A stretch of DNA of 64,000 nucleotides from Anticarsia gemmatalis (Eukaryota > Arthropoda > Insecta > Lepidoptera > Erebidae). The notes below the pieces were generated by a model. The model was not told the origin of the DNA, did no database searches, and was given only the letters and a program-made list of their open reading frames with translations. The stretch lies in the NCBI RefSeq assembly GCF_050436995.1, contig NC_134773.1, positions 5,076,194-5,140,193 on the forward strand. Reading direction: 5' to 3'. Every line of letters begins with the position of its first letter. Position 1 is the stretch's first letter. A program made the translations under genes and the position numbers. Below are positions 24,184-35,625 of this stretch, piece after piece.

Positions 24184-24601
24184 ATTTAACCCATTTATGT
24201 CCCACTGCTGGGCAAGGGTCTCCTCCCGGAATGAGGGAGGGGTTAGGCCTTGAGTCCACCACGTTGACCAAGTGCGGGTTGGGGACTTTGCATGCCCTCA
24301 ATAAATGTATTAAACAAATTTTTAGGCATGCAAGGTTTCCTCACGATTTTTTCCTTCACCGTTGTAACAAGTGATAATTATTTCTAATACACACATAACT
24401 TCGAAAAGTCATTGGTGTGTTGCCTCGAGTTCGAACCTTTTATGTGGGGCTCTCCCGCCAGAAGGGCGGGCATACCCACTAAACCGCCACGTGTATCCTC
24501 ACGGCCGCTTGTGGCGGCGTGCGGCGGGATAAGCCTCGAGTTCGAACCTGCGACCACTCGAGTAGGAGGTGTCAACTAATACCACTCGGCTATCACTGCC
24601 C
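24184..24601 (-). mobile_element. SINE carrying a ~108-bp insertion
   Basis: The copy runs from AACCCATTTATGTCCCACTG to CTCGGCTATCACTGCCC. At its B-box it is interrupted by a GC-rich block (about 24442-24533). CCTCGAGTTCGAACCT before and CCTCGAGTTCGAACCTG after the block look like a ~16-bp target duplication. Confidence 0.8.
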
Positions 24602-24922
24602 TTTGCCCACGACAAACACATTAGACCTCATAAAATCAAATTAACTAGGTACTATAGACGTATATTTCTATCAATAAATCTGTCATTTTCAACTGTCAAA
24701 CTGATAGATGTTATATTAGTTATTTTGATATTTTTCGTATTATTAAGAGCTTTAGTCCAACGGTATTCTAAAGATGTACCGGAGGAGGACCAGAGGCAAT
24801 GAAATAATACAATTATATTAAAATATTCAGTAAGTATCTCACGAAAACAAATCTTTGAAAATAGCCAAGTATGTAGTTGCAAGTTTAAATCTAAAAAGTA
24901 ATGAAATTGTTAGACAATGCAT

Positions 24923-25277
24923 GTTTGGCGCAATGGTTAACGTGGTCACCTCGCCGCAATCCATAGCGCCGCGTGTGGCAGGTTCGAATCCCACCTGAGA
25001 AAAATATTTTGATGTGATGATTGTGATGAGCACGAGTCACAACTCACACACGGTCATTTAATTCCAAACTAAGCAGAGCTTGTACTATGGTAACCAAATA
25101 ACTGATAAACATACTTATATACTTGTAAATACATATTTATATAGATGCATCTACAAGCTCAGAACAGATACTCGTGCTCATCACACACAAATATTAGTCC
25201 CGGGTGTGATTGGAACCACACGCGGCGCTACGGTTATTGCGGCGAGGTGACCACTACAACCACACAGACAAACGTGC
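24923..25277. mobile_element. Two second-family SINEs fused head to head
   Basis: 24923-25035 is a plus-strand head ending GTGATGAGCACGAG; from 25036 the sequence is a minus-strand copy, from ACAACTCACACACGGTCATT to CCACACAGACAAACGTGCAG. The two are joined without a gap. Confidence 0.78.
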
Positions 25278-25499
25278 AGTTATAACTAGTGATTATTATT
25301 GGGGTTTAACCCTGTGTAGTTGATAGACGATCACCCCAACTTTTGCGCTATAAAGGCTTTAGGTGTCTACAAATAAATCTGAATTTTACAGAGTTATAAA
25401 AATGAGAAATATCATAGCAGAGACGTTCTACAAAATGTTTAGAAAACCTGATTAAATATACGACTTACAAGAATTTTTTAACCAAGGTAAATAATAAAA

Positions 25500-25770
25500 T
25501 ACTTTTGTACCCGTTACTGTCCCACTGCTGGGCAAAGGTTTCTCACTCCTCTCACTCACTAGGTACTTCTTCCGGAATGAGGAAGAGCCTCGAGTCCACC
25601 AAGCACCAAATTCCGTTTAGGGGCATCCCTTCAAGAACTGTGTTAAACAACTGTCAGACATGTCATTGCTCACGATGTTTTCCTTCATCGTTATATCTGC
25701 CTTTGTGGCCCGGTTGTGGTAGTATATGCGACTGTTGCAGAGAGGTCACGGATTCGAAACCTATGTAGAG
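25500..25770 (-). mobile_element. SINE, diverged copy
   Basis: ACTGTCCCACTGCTGGGCAAA, AACTGTCAGACATGTCATTG, CACGATGTTTTCCTTCATCG: an older relative of the GATGGCCGAGTGG family, minus strand. The end of a different tRNA-like head follows at 25700-25770. Confidence 0.7.
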
Positions 25771-25889
25771 CCAAAAAGATTTTAAATACAGAGTTTTTCT
25801 GTTAGAATTTCTCGGAGACTGCCCTGAGTTAAGAAGTTTTGTAGACTTCCGTGCCTCGGAGAGCACGATCAAAACCGTTATCTCTCACT

Positions 25890-26035
25890 GGTCGTGTCAA
25901 TTATCCATCACACCGGTCTATGAGAATGAAGGAATACAGACTGTATCTGTGTATTGTACACAACACACTATAAACTAACTACAACACAGTTGACTGGTTT
26001 TAATAAAACTGGCCGTTGTAGTCGAATATCGCCCG
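25890..26035. repeat. Repeat that is the empty site for the foldback element
   Basis: ACAGACTGTATCTGTGTATT, GTACACAACACACTATAAAC and ACAACACAGTTGACTGG run uninterrupted here. The same sequence at 23130-23229 plus 23454-23505 is split at the TA by the foldback element. Confidence 0.85.
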
Positions 26036-26095
26036 GTCGAATATTTAATAGTTTTTCTAACAGATCAACAATAATTGAGTTTAACACCCATCACA

Positions 26096-26254
26096 ATGAA
26101 CTACTATGAGATAAAGAAGCTGGACGAAGAGTCTCTGGAGCGTATGAAGGAGGCCACAGGACCCGTGGACGAGTGCATCTGCTCCCTCCTCGCAGGACAG
26201 TCTGAGAGCCGCCGGGGGACTATGAGAAACTCTATCAAAAGGGCTATATCTAAG
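26096..26254 (+). CDS. Orphan gene exon 1
   Basis: It is 53 codons from ATG, ending RNSIKRAISK at donor GTCAGT in phase 0. A TTTCTAACAG acceptor-like site about 33 bases upstream suggests an untranslated 5' exon further left. Confidence 0.82.
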
Positions 26255-28429
26255 GTCAGTCATCTGACCTTTCTTCTAACTATTAGGTCGGAGAAAAAGT
26301 CTTCTCGCATTATAGTATGTATGAACTTGTAATAAAATCTTTTCTCTACACAAAAAAGCTCGTTATTTGGGTACCTCACGAGCTCACTGAAAGAAACCTA
26401 ATGAACCGTGTACTTATTTGTGATTCTGGAAGCCAAAGAGAGTTAATTACAAGTTCATACATACTATAATGCGAAATGACTTTTTCTCCGACCTAATATG
26501 TTGGAGTTGGCTTCCAGTCTCACCGGATGCAGCTGAATACCAGTATTGTACATGCAGCGACTGTCTATCGGACCTCCACAACACAGTTACCTGGGTTATA
26601 ACACGATACTAAGTAACACTGCTTGTCAGACTTTCAAGCATTTACTGTTAACGACTGTCAAAGATCTTTGAAAATGACCAACAATTTAACGTGCCTTCCG
26701 AAACACGGAGGAACTCGATATGTTTAAGATGGTAACCCATCTATATAACTATTTATTTGTTTAAAGGTGAAACATGGGAGAAAGCCTAAAGGTGTTTACA
26801 GGACCGAGAAGGGGCAGTCAGTGGTCGTGCCAATTAGTTTCAAGGGCGACAAAGGTTTGTGTTTTCATATATTATACTTACTAAACTTACTAATAACTTA
26901 GCTGTATTCGTTTTCCTTTATTGACGTTTGTCTATATAGCCGTAGCGCCGCGTGTGGTGGGTTCGAATCCCACCCGGGACAAATCTTTGTGTGATGAGAA
27001 TGAGTATTTGTTCTGAGCCTGGATGTTAATGTATCTATATAAGTATGTATTTAGAAGTATATAAGTATGTTTATCAGTTGTTTGTTTACCATAGTAGAAG
27101 CTCTGCTTAGTTTGGAATCGAATGACCGTGTGTGAGTTGTCCAATCATATTTATTTATTTGTTTATTTATAGATTATACTTACTAATAAATAACTTAGCT
27201 ATGTTCATTTTCTTTAATTGACGTTTAAGTAGTCTTTATCTAGCTCCTCGCGTGATCAATTATTGTATCAACCACATTGCAAATCTTTTGTATGTATGTA
27301 TGGACGTTTGTTACTCTTTCACGCAAATACTACTGAACCGATTACGATGAAATTTGGTATGTAGGTAAGGTAGCTGAATGCCCAAAATAACACATAGGCT
27401 ACTTTTTATCCCGGAGTCCGATCAGAATTTACAAGGGAAGGGTTTCCACGCGGACGAAGTTTCAGACTCTAGTAGAATATATATAATTTATTTCCCAGGT
27501 TCTTTAAAAGCTACAAAAGAGGTGATAAAGCGCAAGGGCACGTGCGGCAAGTGTGGCTGTGATAAGAACGACTTCACATTGAAACACTCGTACGCTAACA
27601 TACGCATCACGACGCCTGACATCACCACGTTATGTCCTTGCCCGTCCAACGATTGTATGCCTGGTAAAAGTTCAATCATCTCTTAAATTCGACTACGGTG
27701 TTTGAAACCAGTCAACTGTGTTGTAATTTGTTTATAGTGTCATCATCAGTCTAGTCTTTCTTCCAACTATGTTGGAGTCAGCTTCCAGTCTCACCGGATG
27801 CAGCTGAATACCAGTATTGTACATGCAGCGACTGTCTATCGGACCTCCACAACACAGTTACCTGGGTTATAACACGATACTAAGTAAGACTGGTTATCAA
27901 ACTTTCAAGCTTCTGACTACTGTTAACGACTGTCAAAGATCTTCGAAAATGACAGCCGTAAAGAGTAATTAACCTAACCTAACAAGCTTTTACACACACA
28001 CTCATATAAACGGATATAAAATCACGCCCTTCCGATGGTGGTGGGCACTTAGGCAGAAACCAAAGAACACTACTTGTTTCGATCCTTACAAACTTTCCTT
28101 GCTTCATTCACATACATACATGTTGTCATACAGGACCGCCGGTTACGAACACCCGACCTTATTTAAAACATCGCCTATCTGCACAATATTAATAACATTC
28201 ATAAACCTTTCCAGAAAAGTCCAAACTGCTGAACAACATAAAAGTGACAGTCGAAAGAGTGGCCCACGATCACATAGACTTGCATCTCCTGAAACCTTCA
28301 GACCCTGATAGTGAGGATTCAGAAACCAGCCTCCACAAACAGAAGAGAACTGAAAACGTTTTAGAACCAGAAATGTCTGATAAAATGTCTCTTTCTAGTC
28401 TTATAAACGCACAGTATGAAAGTGAATAA
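26096..28429 (+). CDS. Unrecognised 208-aa Cys-containing protein, four exons
   Basis: Four exons (26096-26254, 26767-26854, 27499-27663, 28215-28429) join in frame to 627 bases, 208 residues plus stop. I do not recognise the family. The N-terminus is MNYYEIKKLDEESLERMKEA; the first two exons are rich in Lys, Arg and acidic residues. The centre has a cysteine cluster CGKCGC, then CPCPSNDC about 40 residues later, seven or so Cys that could bind zinc or form disulphides. There is no signal peptide or membrane segment, so an intracellular location is likely. The C-terminal ~70 residues are polar and acidic (PSDPDSEDSE) and look disordered. The start is the first ATG after a plausible acceptor at 26062. 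Function is unknown. It lies between IDE and CCAP, on the same strand as both. Confidence 0.82.
26283..26498. mobile_element. Mariner-derived MITE
   Basis: TTAGGTCGGAGAAAAAGTC and GACTTTTTCTCCGACCTAA are terminal inverted repeats. The internal CACGAGCTCACTGAAAGAAA matches the other copies. It lies in intron 1 of the orphan gene. Confidence 0.85.
26767..26854 (+). CDS. Orphan gene exon 2
   Basis: It reads VKHGRKPKGVYRTEKGQSVV then VPISFKGDK. The acceptor is TTTAAAG and it ends in phase 1 at GTTTGT, a weaker but valid donor. Confidence 0.8.
26925..27165 (+). mobile_element. Second SINE family
   Basis: Copy with a partial head (CCGTAGCGCCGCGTGTGGTG, GGTTCGAATCCCACCCGGG) and complete body, in orphan gene intron 2. 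Confidence 0.82.
27499..27663 (+). CDS. Orphan gene exon 3 (Cys-rich)
   Basis: It encodes GSLKATKEVIKRKGTCGKCG and then DITTLCPCPSNDCMP. The Cys pairs CxxC and CxCxxxxC are the only motif-like part of the protein. It ends in phase 1. Confidence 0.85.
28010..28180 (+). repeat. Dispersed repeat, CACATACATACATGTTGTC
   Basis: AGGCAGAAACCAAAGAACAC, CTTACAAACTTTCCTTGCTT, CATACATACATGTTGTCATA. Other copies: 28560-28880, 40540-40625, 42375-42500, 58440-58560 (-) and 58600-58715. Confidence 0.75.
28215..28429 (+). CDS. Orphan gene exon 4, stop codon
   Basis: It opens with the completed codon EKSKLLNNIKVTVERVAHDH, then an acidic, Ser-rich tail ending LSSLINAQYESE and TAA at 28427-28429. Confidence 0.83.
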
Positions 28430-29899
28430 GAAATCTTTGAAAGACATTTTTGGTAATTGAAAGGTCGTGAATAGAAAATTTGAGATTGTTTTTTTGAAAA
28501 TGAGAAATTGAAATTGTAATATTTGTAATAATTGTTAGTTTACATATTACATACGTATAAATACGCCTTTTTCTCGTAAGGGTAGGCAGAAACTAAAGAA
28601 TTGAGAGCTGGTTTTTAATTGAGAATCTAAATTAAATTGCATTTTGTAACTGCAAATCTCAAGTTTCAAAAATTGTTTATCAAAAATCAAAATATTAACT
28701 TTTCAATTCCAAAAATATAACATTTTCCAAATTCAACTTGGAATTGAAATATACATAAAAGAATTGACAATTTAAATTCTTTTTCAATACAGAAACAAGA
28801 GAACGTCACTTGGTACGATCCTTACAAACTTCCCTTGCTATCACATACATACATGTTGTCATACAAGACCGCTGGTTTTCAGTAGCACATTTAACTAATA
28901 GTCAATATTATTTTCTTCAAAATTACGCCCAGCAGATTAACACCGGAGCAAAGATTGACATCATTTTTTTTCTTCTTGTTTTTTATATTGTCTCATTGTT
29001 ATTTCGTGTCGCAACACCCTGCTATAATCATGCGAGCTACTATAACGACTACAATACTTCATTATGGGTTATTAATATTCTATATATTAACTATACAGAA
29101 ATTGTATGAAGAATAACTTTAAAAATATTTAGTCGTTAAAGCTAGCAGATCGATAGTTATATTACCCTCTTCCAACTATGTTGTAGTCAGCTTCCAGTCT
29201 CCCCGGATGCAGCTGAATACCAGTATTGTACATGCAGCGACTGTCTATCGGACCTCCACAACACAGTTACCTGGGTTATAACACGATACTAAGTAACACT
29301 GCGCGTCACACTTTCAAGCTTCTACTGTTAACGATTGTCAAAGATCTTTGAAAGTAACAGCTGGGACCCACAATGAAATTTAACGTGCCTTTCACTACAC
29401 GAAAATACTTTGTATGTACAATATTGCCACCCAATCAATGAGCAATCTCGGCAAACGTAGCTTAACTTAAAATAAAAATTAGCAATCCGTCGGTCACCAC
29501 TTAGTGTGTTAATATCTCTTGTTGCTACATTCATACAAACATACAAAATTAAATAATTTGGGAAGTAATTAGATTCTACGGGAAATAACGCAATCATGCA
29601 TATTACCTTTTTATAGCATTTAATACAATAAAATAAATGACCAATATTTGTAAAACAACTGTATAAACTAAATATATTATTTACTACTATAATTTTTTAG
29701 TTTTATTTACCTCTACATACTCTATTTAAACTGCTTAAGGATAAATAATAAAAAAACAGCCTATTTTTGTTTTTGGACCATCGACTTTATAATAGACAAC
29801 AACACAAGCTTTTGCCCGCGACTTCGTCCGGATGGTTGGTGACTTTCATACAAACTTACATTCCCTATTTTATCTCCTTGGGGCTACCCCCATTTATAT

Positions 29900-30050
29900 T
29901 ATTATATACCCCAATTTATCAAAATACTTTCTTAGCGGATGTCTACGTCATAACATCTACCTGCATGTCAAATGTCAGCTCGATCCGTCCAGTGGTTTGT
30001 GCTGTGCGTTGATAGATCACTATGTCAGTCAGTCACCTTTGAGTTATTTA
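29900..30050 (+). repeat. Dispersed repeat, CTTAGCGGATGTCTACG
   Basis: TTAGCGGATGTCTACGTCAT, GTCAAATGTCAGCTCGATCC, GTGGTTTGTGCTGTGCGTTG. Copies also at 12590-12750 and 60455-60595. Confidence 0.78.
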
Positions 30051-30154
30051 GATTATTATTCTTTTAGTCAAGATTTTACAAGCGACGTTTCATGAAAATA
30101 TGTTCAGCGGTACATTTACATTAATTCCATGGTTAAGTATCAAATAGGATATAA

Positions 30155-30390
30155 CTGCACGTTTGGCGCAGTGATTAAAGTGGTCACCTCGCCGCAATAA
30201 CCGTAGCACCCGGCACAAATCTATGTGTGATGAGCACGAGTATTTGTTCTGAGCCTGGTTGTGAATTATCTATATAAGTATGTATTTACAAGTATATAAG
30301 TATGTTTATTAGTTATTTGATTACAGTACAAGCTCTGCTTAGTTTGGAATCAAATGACCGTGTGTAAGTTGTCCAATGATATTTATTTAT
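30155..30390 (+). mobile_element. Second SINE family
   Basis: GCACGTTTGGCGCAGTGATT head, B-box deleted, body to GTTGTCCAATGATATTTATT. Confidence 0.82.
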
Positions 30391-30747
30391 AATATACATA
30401 TGTATATCTGAAAATTAACCATGAGTTAAAAATTTGGTGTGGAGATCATACAAAACCCACCCATGCTATAAGCCGAACATTTCCGAACATTCCCGAAGTT
30501 ACACGAGTCTTTAGTGCTAGTTCTCTACGAAGGCTTTCACGCCAATCGGCAATCGTTTGTTAATCGTATCAGCAGAGTGCTCCGATCAATTTATTTAGTA
30601 TAATGTTAATGCAATTTACTTGTATACCATTAAATATAACCATGTCATTATGGCCGATTGTACTTAGATGAAAGATGGGCTATGTATTTTTAACTTCAGA
30701 TATGTTATAGATGAAGAGTAAATAGAGATATTAAATACAATCTTATT

Positions 30748-30867
30748 ACCCCCGGTTTCAGCGGTACATTTAGCGGTAGTTTATCTATTCAATAGCGTTT
30801 AAAATCATATAAAAAAAGCTATTGAATCAATAAACTACCGCTAAATGTACCTCAGAGACCGGGGGTA
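30748..30867. mobile_element. Palindromic MITE
   Basis: CCCCCGGTTTCAGCGGTACA to TGTACCTCAGAGACCGGGGG: nearly perfect inverted termini. Confidence 0.86.
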
Positions 30868-30929
30868 CCTAAATACTTTTTAAAGACTATCTTTTCGGTG
30901 TTGAAATTCAAACCCTTTGGGAGGGAATT

Positions 30930-31060
30930 TCCAAAAATCCTCTCTTAGTACTCCTCTACTCTTACTAAGGAATGTTCATAGCAAATGTCAAGTTTGTACG
31001 CTCAGTAGTTTCCACTGTGCGTTGTACATCAGTCACTTAGTAACCGAAGAGTTTTATATT
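30930..31060 (+). repeat. Dispersed repeat, TACTAAGGAATGTTCATA
   Basis: AATCCTCTCTTAGTACTCCT, ACTAAGGAATGTTCATAGCA, CACTGTGCGTTGTACATCAG. Copies also at 2040-2165 (-) and 55455-55580 (+). Confidence 0.75.
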
Positions 31061-31563
31061 CATTCATTGTTTAAAGTCGAAGCGCTCATAGTCATAACCA
31101 GTTGCGCTCACCGGTCGGTTAACTATCAATGTGTTATCAAAGTTAAATTTAACATGAAAATATTGAAGGGTCAGGTGACTAATTGAGCTACATTTTGTAT
31201 TTTTAATAATCACCCACTTTAATTAAAATAGGGAATTCAATGCAAGCCGCGTGGGTCAACTAGTTTCATAATAAAATCATTTAAAATTTTTCATTATGAT
31301 GTCGATAGCATTCACCGCAAAAACTTATTTCCATTCTTTTATTTTGCTTGAACGGAAAATCGATCTCGGGACTTAAATGTTTGCGAAACGCCGTCTTACT
31401 AATTATGAGTAGTTGGGAGTTTGAATCCTGTTTGCAGTATGCTTTTATACAAGTTTCTGCCCGCAGTTTCGTCCATGTTTTCCCGGGGTATAAAGTATCC
31501 TATGTGATAATCTAGATTATAAACTGTCTGTGTACCAAAGATCATTTCAATTTTTTTCAATAG

Positions 31564-31712
31564 TAGCGATTAAAAAGAGTGTCCAGGAGTTTGTTGGCAG
31601 CTCTTCTCATTGGCGCTACCTTTAGAACTGGCGGTAAATTCGCTCTCTGTATCATTGACTATCATAAGTGTCAGCATTTGACCTAAATTAATAAATGATT
31701 TGATTTTCATTT
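31564..31712 (+). repeat. Non-LTR retroposon 3'-end-like repeat
   Basis: GAGTGTCCAGGAGTTTGTTG, CTCTTCTCATTGGCGCTA, ATCATTGACTATCATAAGTG and an AATAAATGATTTGATTTT tail. Copies at 10320-10445 (-) and 16750-16900 (+). The repeated ATTTG/ATTTTG tail is typical of lepidopteran non-LTR elements. Confidence 0.7.
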
Positions 31713-31765
31713 AGTATAGTCCTTAATTTTAGAGAAAATAATAAATTATATAGAACCTACTAATG

Positions 31766-31856
31766 CCCGGTTTCTGAAGTACATTTAGCGGTAGTTATGC
31801 ATTAAATACTAATTGAATAGATAAACTACCGTTAAATGTACCTCAGAATCCGGGGG
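31766..31856. mobile_element. Palindromic MITE, shortened
   Basis: GCCCGGTTTCTGAAGTACAT to TGTACCTCAGAATCCGGGGG with a reduced central stem. Confidence 0.82.
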
Positions 31857-32124
31857 CTAAAGATGGATATTGATACGGATAGGCTATCTTAAACTTATCT
31901 TTAATCCGTGAAACTTTAGTTTTATCAAGAAACCCACGTTAAGAAGAAATCTGTATAAAATACAACAAAACAAAACCATTATTTATAGATTCATGAGAAT
32001 TGAAATGAAATAAAATATTGAAATCTTTGTAAAACTTTCAAAAGTATCCCGTTTCTAACGTTTGTAGGGCCTCCACGGGCGTTCTTGTTATTTCATATAA
32101 AATAGAATTAAAATTAAATAGACA

Positions 32125-32407
32125 TTATACAGAAAGCAATGGTATATAACTCCCTCCTACGCAAGTGGTCGAGGGTTCGAATACGGGGCAACAAACTTAT
32201 GACGAAAGTTATGTGTGTATTAGAAATAATGATCACTTGTTACAACGGTGAAGGAAAACATCGTGATGCAACCTTGCATGCCTGAGAGTTTAACACAGTT
32301 CTTGAAGGTATGCAAAGTCCCCAACCCGCCATTAGCCGGCGTGGTGGACTCAAAGTCACTCTCCCTAATTCTGGAGCCTTGCCCAGCAGTGGGACAGTAA
32401 TGGGATA
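32125..32407 (+). mobile_element. tRNA-headed SINE (GATGGCCGAGTGG family)
   Basis: Copy with GGTCGAGGGTTCGAATACG B-box region and a GCCCAGCAGTGGGACAGTAA tail. Confidence 0.82.
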
Positions 32408-32706
32408 AAAAAAACTTTTTTGTTGTTTTTTCTTTTAAAAGTCAATGTCAATATATTTCATCAGAACCTCATAAATCAATAATAAATAATGAATAGACAA
32501 TAACGTGTCAAAACGAAATACATAAGAAATAATATTACTTATTACATACCTCATTTAACAATTTTGTATACCCAATCTATGACGACAAATAGAATTTACC
32601 GACATGATTGAATGACAATATTTTACGGTACAATAGGGTAGTTGACTATCAGTCAAATCAGATACTCTTTATGAAATGTCAAAAACATATTTTAGTATAG
32701 ATATAG

Positions 32707-32960
32707 TAGTAATAGCTTAGTGGTATAAGTTGGTACCTCCCACACAAGTGGTTGATGGTTCAAACCCGAGGCAACAACGACTTTTCAAAGTTATGTGTGT
32801 ATTAGAAATAATTATCACTTGTTACAACGGTGAAGGAAAATTCATGCCTGAGAGTTCTTTAGAACAGTTCTTGAAGGTATGCATAGACCCCAACCCGCAC
32901 TTGGCCAGCGTGGTGGACTCAAGGTCGTTTACCCAACAGTGGGATATTAATGAGCGAAAT
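32707..32960 (+). mobile_element. tRNA-headed SINE (GATGGCCGAGTGG family)
   Basis: Copy 300 bases after the previous one and in the same orientation, with a shortened body. Confidence 0.8.
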
Positions 32961-34020
32961 TTGAACAAAGATAAGTTTTTCAGGAATTTGTTAAATTTAA
33001 GCAATAATTAAACATTTATTCATTAGTTTCCGAGATTGATAGCTTGAAATTGAAATAGATTGTAAGTGACAAAACACTGTATAACTAATCATAGCTTACA
33101 CCGCGTTTTTAAGTAAGATAGATCCATCTCATTTTTATTCCACATTCAGTTTAGAAACCATGAACATGTTTGTTCAAAGTTTAAACAGTAGTTAGTTTTT
33201 AACTGTTCTGTTTTCAAACGAACTTTTCTAAATTAGTTCAACAACATGGCTGATTGCTGATTAAAAACTTTGAAAAATAAAAGAAAAATTGCAGTTTTAA
33301 TTTGACTAGTGTTTTGGTAGACTACAGACTTATACTTATGAGGTACCTACATTTAGCGGTAGTTTATCTATTCAATAGCGTTTAAACTCATATAAACATG
33401 ACGGTTCACCGCGCATTGGTGAATGAGAATATAATAAATGCGAAAGTTGCCTGTCAGTCTGATTGTCACACAAATATTTGCCCTGAGTTGGATTCAAAAC
33501 CGCGAGATGCGTTGCGCTTATTTGATTGTGGCAAGGTGACCACGTTAACCACTGAGGCAAATGAGTGTTTAGGAAGACATTAAATTGTGGACGGGTCTCG
33601 GCTGACATTTTCAAAGATCTTTCACAGTAGTCAGAAGCTTAAAGGCCGACAAGCAGTGTTACTTAGTATCGTGTTATAACCCAGGTAACTGTGTTGTGGA
33701 GGTCCGATAGACAGTCGCTGCATGTACAATACTGGTATTCAGCTGCATCCAGTGAGACTGGAAGCCGACTCCAACATAGTTGGAAGAAAGGCTAGACTGA
33801 TAGATTATAATTACCAATTCTGTGTATTTTCAAAATAAAGTAGGTATGTGTATGAAACAGGTCACCGTCAGCTGTATAAGCCGAGTCACTGATGTTATAC
33901 ATTCTGTATGTTGTATACCTCCGTACCGCGAACCTTGTATACAAGACTCTCTACTAAGTTGTGAGACTTTAACTTTTAGCAATTAAAGTACATTATGCAA
34001 ATAAATATACATAGACTAAC

Positions 34021-34130
34021 CCCCCCATTTCTGAGGTACATTTAGCGGTAGTTTATCTGTTCAATAGCGTTAAAACTCATATAATAAAAACGCTATTGTA
34101 TAGATAAACTACCGATAAACGTAACTCAGT
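34021..34130. mobile_element. Palindromic MITE
   Basis: ATTTCTGAGGTACATTTAGC with ACGCTATTGTATAGATAAAC on the right; right terminus decayed. Confidence 0.8.
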
Positions 34131-34388
34131 AAGCCAAATATCGTTTAGAAATACATTACGATGATTCTATTTACGGCAGTCATTATTATTTTATGCTCAC
34201 CCATCGTACTCCCGACCTCGGGCCGTTCAATTGGCGTATGCGTCAGAGTATTATGATTATATTATTATTATTAATATTACAAGAGGCTGTAACGCCTCGC
34301 TAGAGGGAAGTGGGCACAAACAGCGGGCGGTCTGGAAGGAACAGGAGAGGGGTAGAGTCTAACGTTTGAATAAAAATTAACTTGAATA

Positions 34389-34605
34389 TCAGGTCGGGGA
34401 AAAAGTCTTTTCGCATTATAGTATGTATGAACTAGTAATAAAATCTCTTTGGCTTCAAGAATCACAAATGAGTACACGGTTCATTAGGTTTCTTTCAGTG
34501 AGCTCGTGAGGTACCCAAATATCGAGCTTTTTTGTGTAGAGAAAAGATTTTATTACAAGTTCATACATACGATAATGCAAAAAAACTTTTTCCCCGACCT
34601 AATAT
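34389..34605. mobile_element. Mariner-derived MITE upstream of the CCAP promoter
   Basis: Inverted relative with AGGTCGGGGAAAAAGTC and CTTTTTCCCCGACCTAATA ends, about 170 bases before the candidate TATA box. Confidence 0.85.
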
Positions 34606-34777
34606 GTATGTATTTGTACCGAAAACTAAAATAAATAAGAATTCAAGCTTTTACATATCACAAGAATAGAATTGGTTTTGTGTTATTAAACCTCTTCAAA
34701 AAACCTAACTAAATATTTTAACTCTAAACGTCGTCTCCACAGCCGCCCATATTCCCGCCCGCCCTAACACAGAACGG

Positions 34778-34826
34778 TATAAAAGCTGAGCTCCTCTCTG
34801 CCCTGCATCATTCGTCTACCGCCCAG
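34778..34826 (+). promoter_or_regulatory. CCAP: Candidate CCAP core promoter and 17-nt leader exon
   Basis: TATAAAAG starts at 34778 and an insect initiator TCATTC lies at 34808-34813, placing +1 (34810) 32 bases from the first T, the normal spacing. A GC-rich CCGCCC stretch lies upstream. A GTGAGT donor at 34827 would give a 17-nt untranslated exon spliced to the acceptor at 45411. Assignment to CCAP is inference: it is the next same-strand gene, and a 5' UTR intron is reported, as I recall, for moth CCAP genes. Confidence 0.5.
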
Positions 34827-35424
34827 GTGAGTGCAACTTACTTACTAACATTGTTTGTCGTATGGTTAGTGGCCAACCTAGTGTCAAAGTTGTTCAAGCC
34901 GCCCGAGAGGCCTTTGACATGGCTTACTAACTAACATGCTATATAGCATACTATATTTTAGTAACATGCTATTTTTAAAATAACATTTTTATTATTTCGT
35001 TTTGTAGAAGAAAATAGGGTATTTAAAAACAACAAAATACAGTCGAAATGGGGACCTTCTCCGTTTTTGAAGTCGGTTTAAAATAGATTTTGTCAATTAT
35101 TTCATTATGGTACTGGACTATAAGTCAAATTAGCTACTCTTTATGAAAGACAACCTTTGTAGCTATATAACGTCATTATATAGTATTTTTGTTCATCATT
35201 GAATTAGAGGAAAATAAGTGATTAATATATTGTTTCTGTGGTCATTTTTAAATTGAGCGACAGGAAAGAAAGTTTTAAACATAGCTGAAAAAAAGGACGT
35301 ACAATTTAATATAGAAAAGCATTTATATATTTTGCGAACTCATTCTGTACGATACTAATACGGCTATACACTAATAAATAAAATGATTAATTAAGTTTTG
35401 TACAAATTAACTAAAATATGATGT

Positions 35425-35625
35425 TAGAAATAATGATCACTTGTTACAACGGTGAAGGAAAACATCGTGAGGAAACCTTGCATGCCTAAAATTTGTTTAA
35501 TACATTTATTGAGTGCATGCAAAGTCCCCAACCCGCACTTGGCCAGCGTGGTGGACTCAAGGCCTGACCTCTCCCTCATTACGGGAGAAGACTCTTGCCC
35601 AGCAGTGGGACATTAATGGGATAAA
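35425..35625 (+). mobile_element. SINE body, head missing
   Basis: TGATCACTTGTTACAACGGT to GCCCAGCAGTGGGACATTAA, a 5'-truncated copy. A short tail fragment recurs at 36592-36662. Confidence 0.8.

Larger units (their letters stand above)
28430..34741. other. Intergenic region between orphan gene and CCAP promoter
   Basis: No exon was recognised on either strand. It holds copies of six repeat families (listed separately), a palindromic MITE cluster, a mariner MITE, and AT-rich stretches such as 28440-28800, 29590-29800 and 33000-33330. A 55-base block at 33068-33122 recurs at 42912-42967. Confidence 0.6.

Noticed and set aside
26075..26095. Start of the orphan protein at an upstream TTG
   Set aside because: There is an ordinary ATG at 26096 in the same frame, 34 bases after a plausible acceptor.
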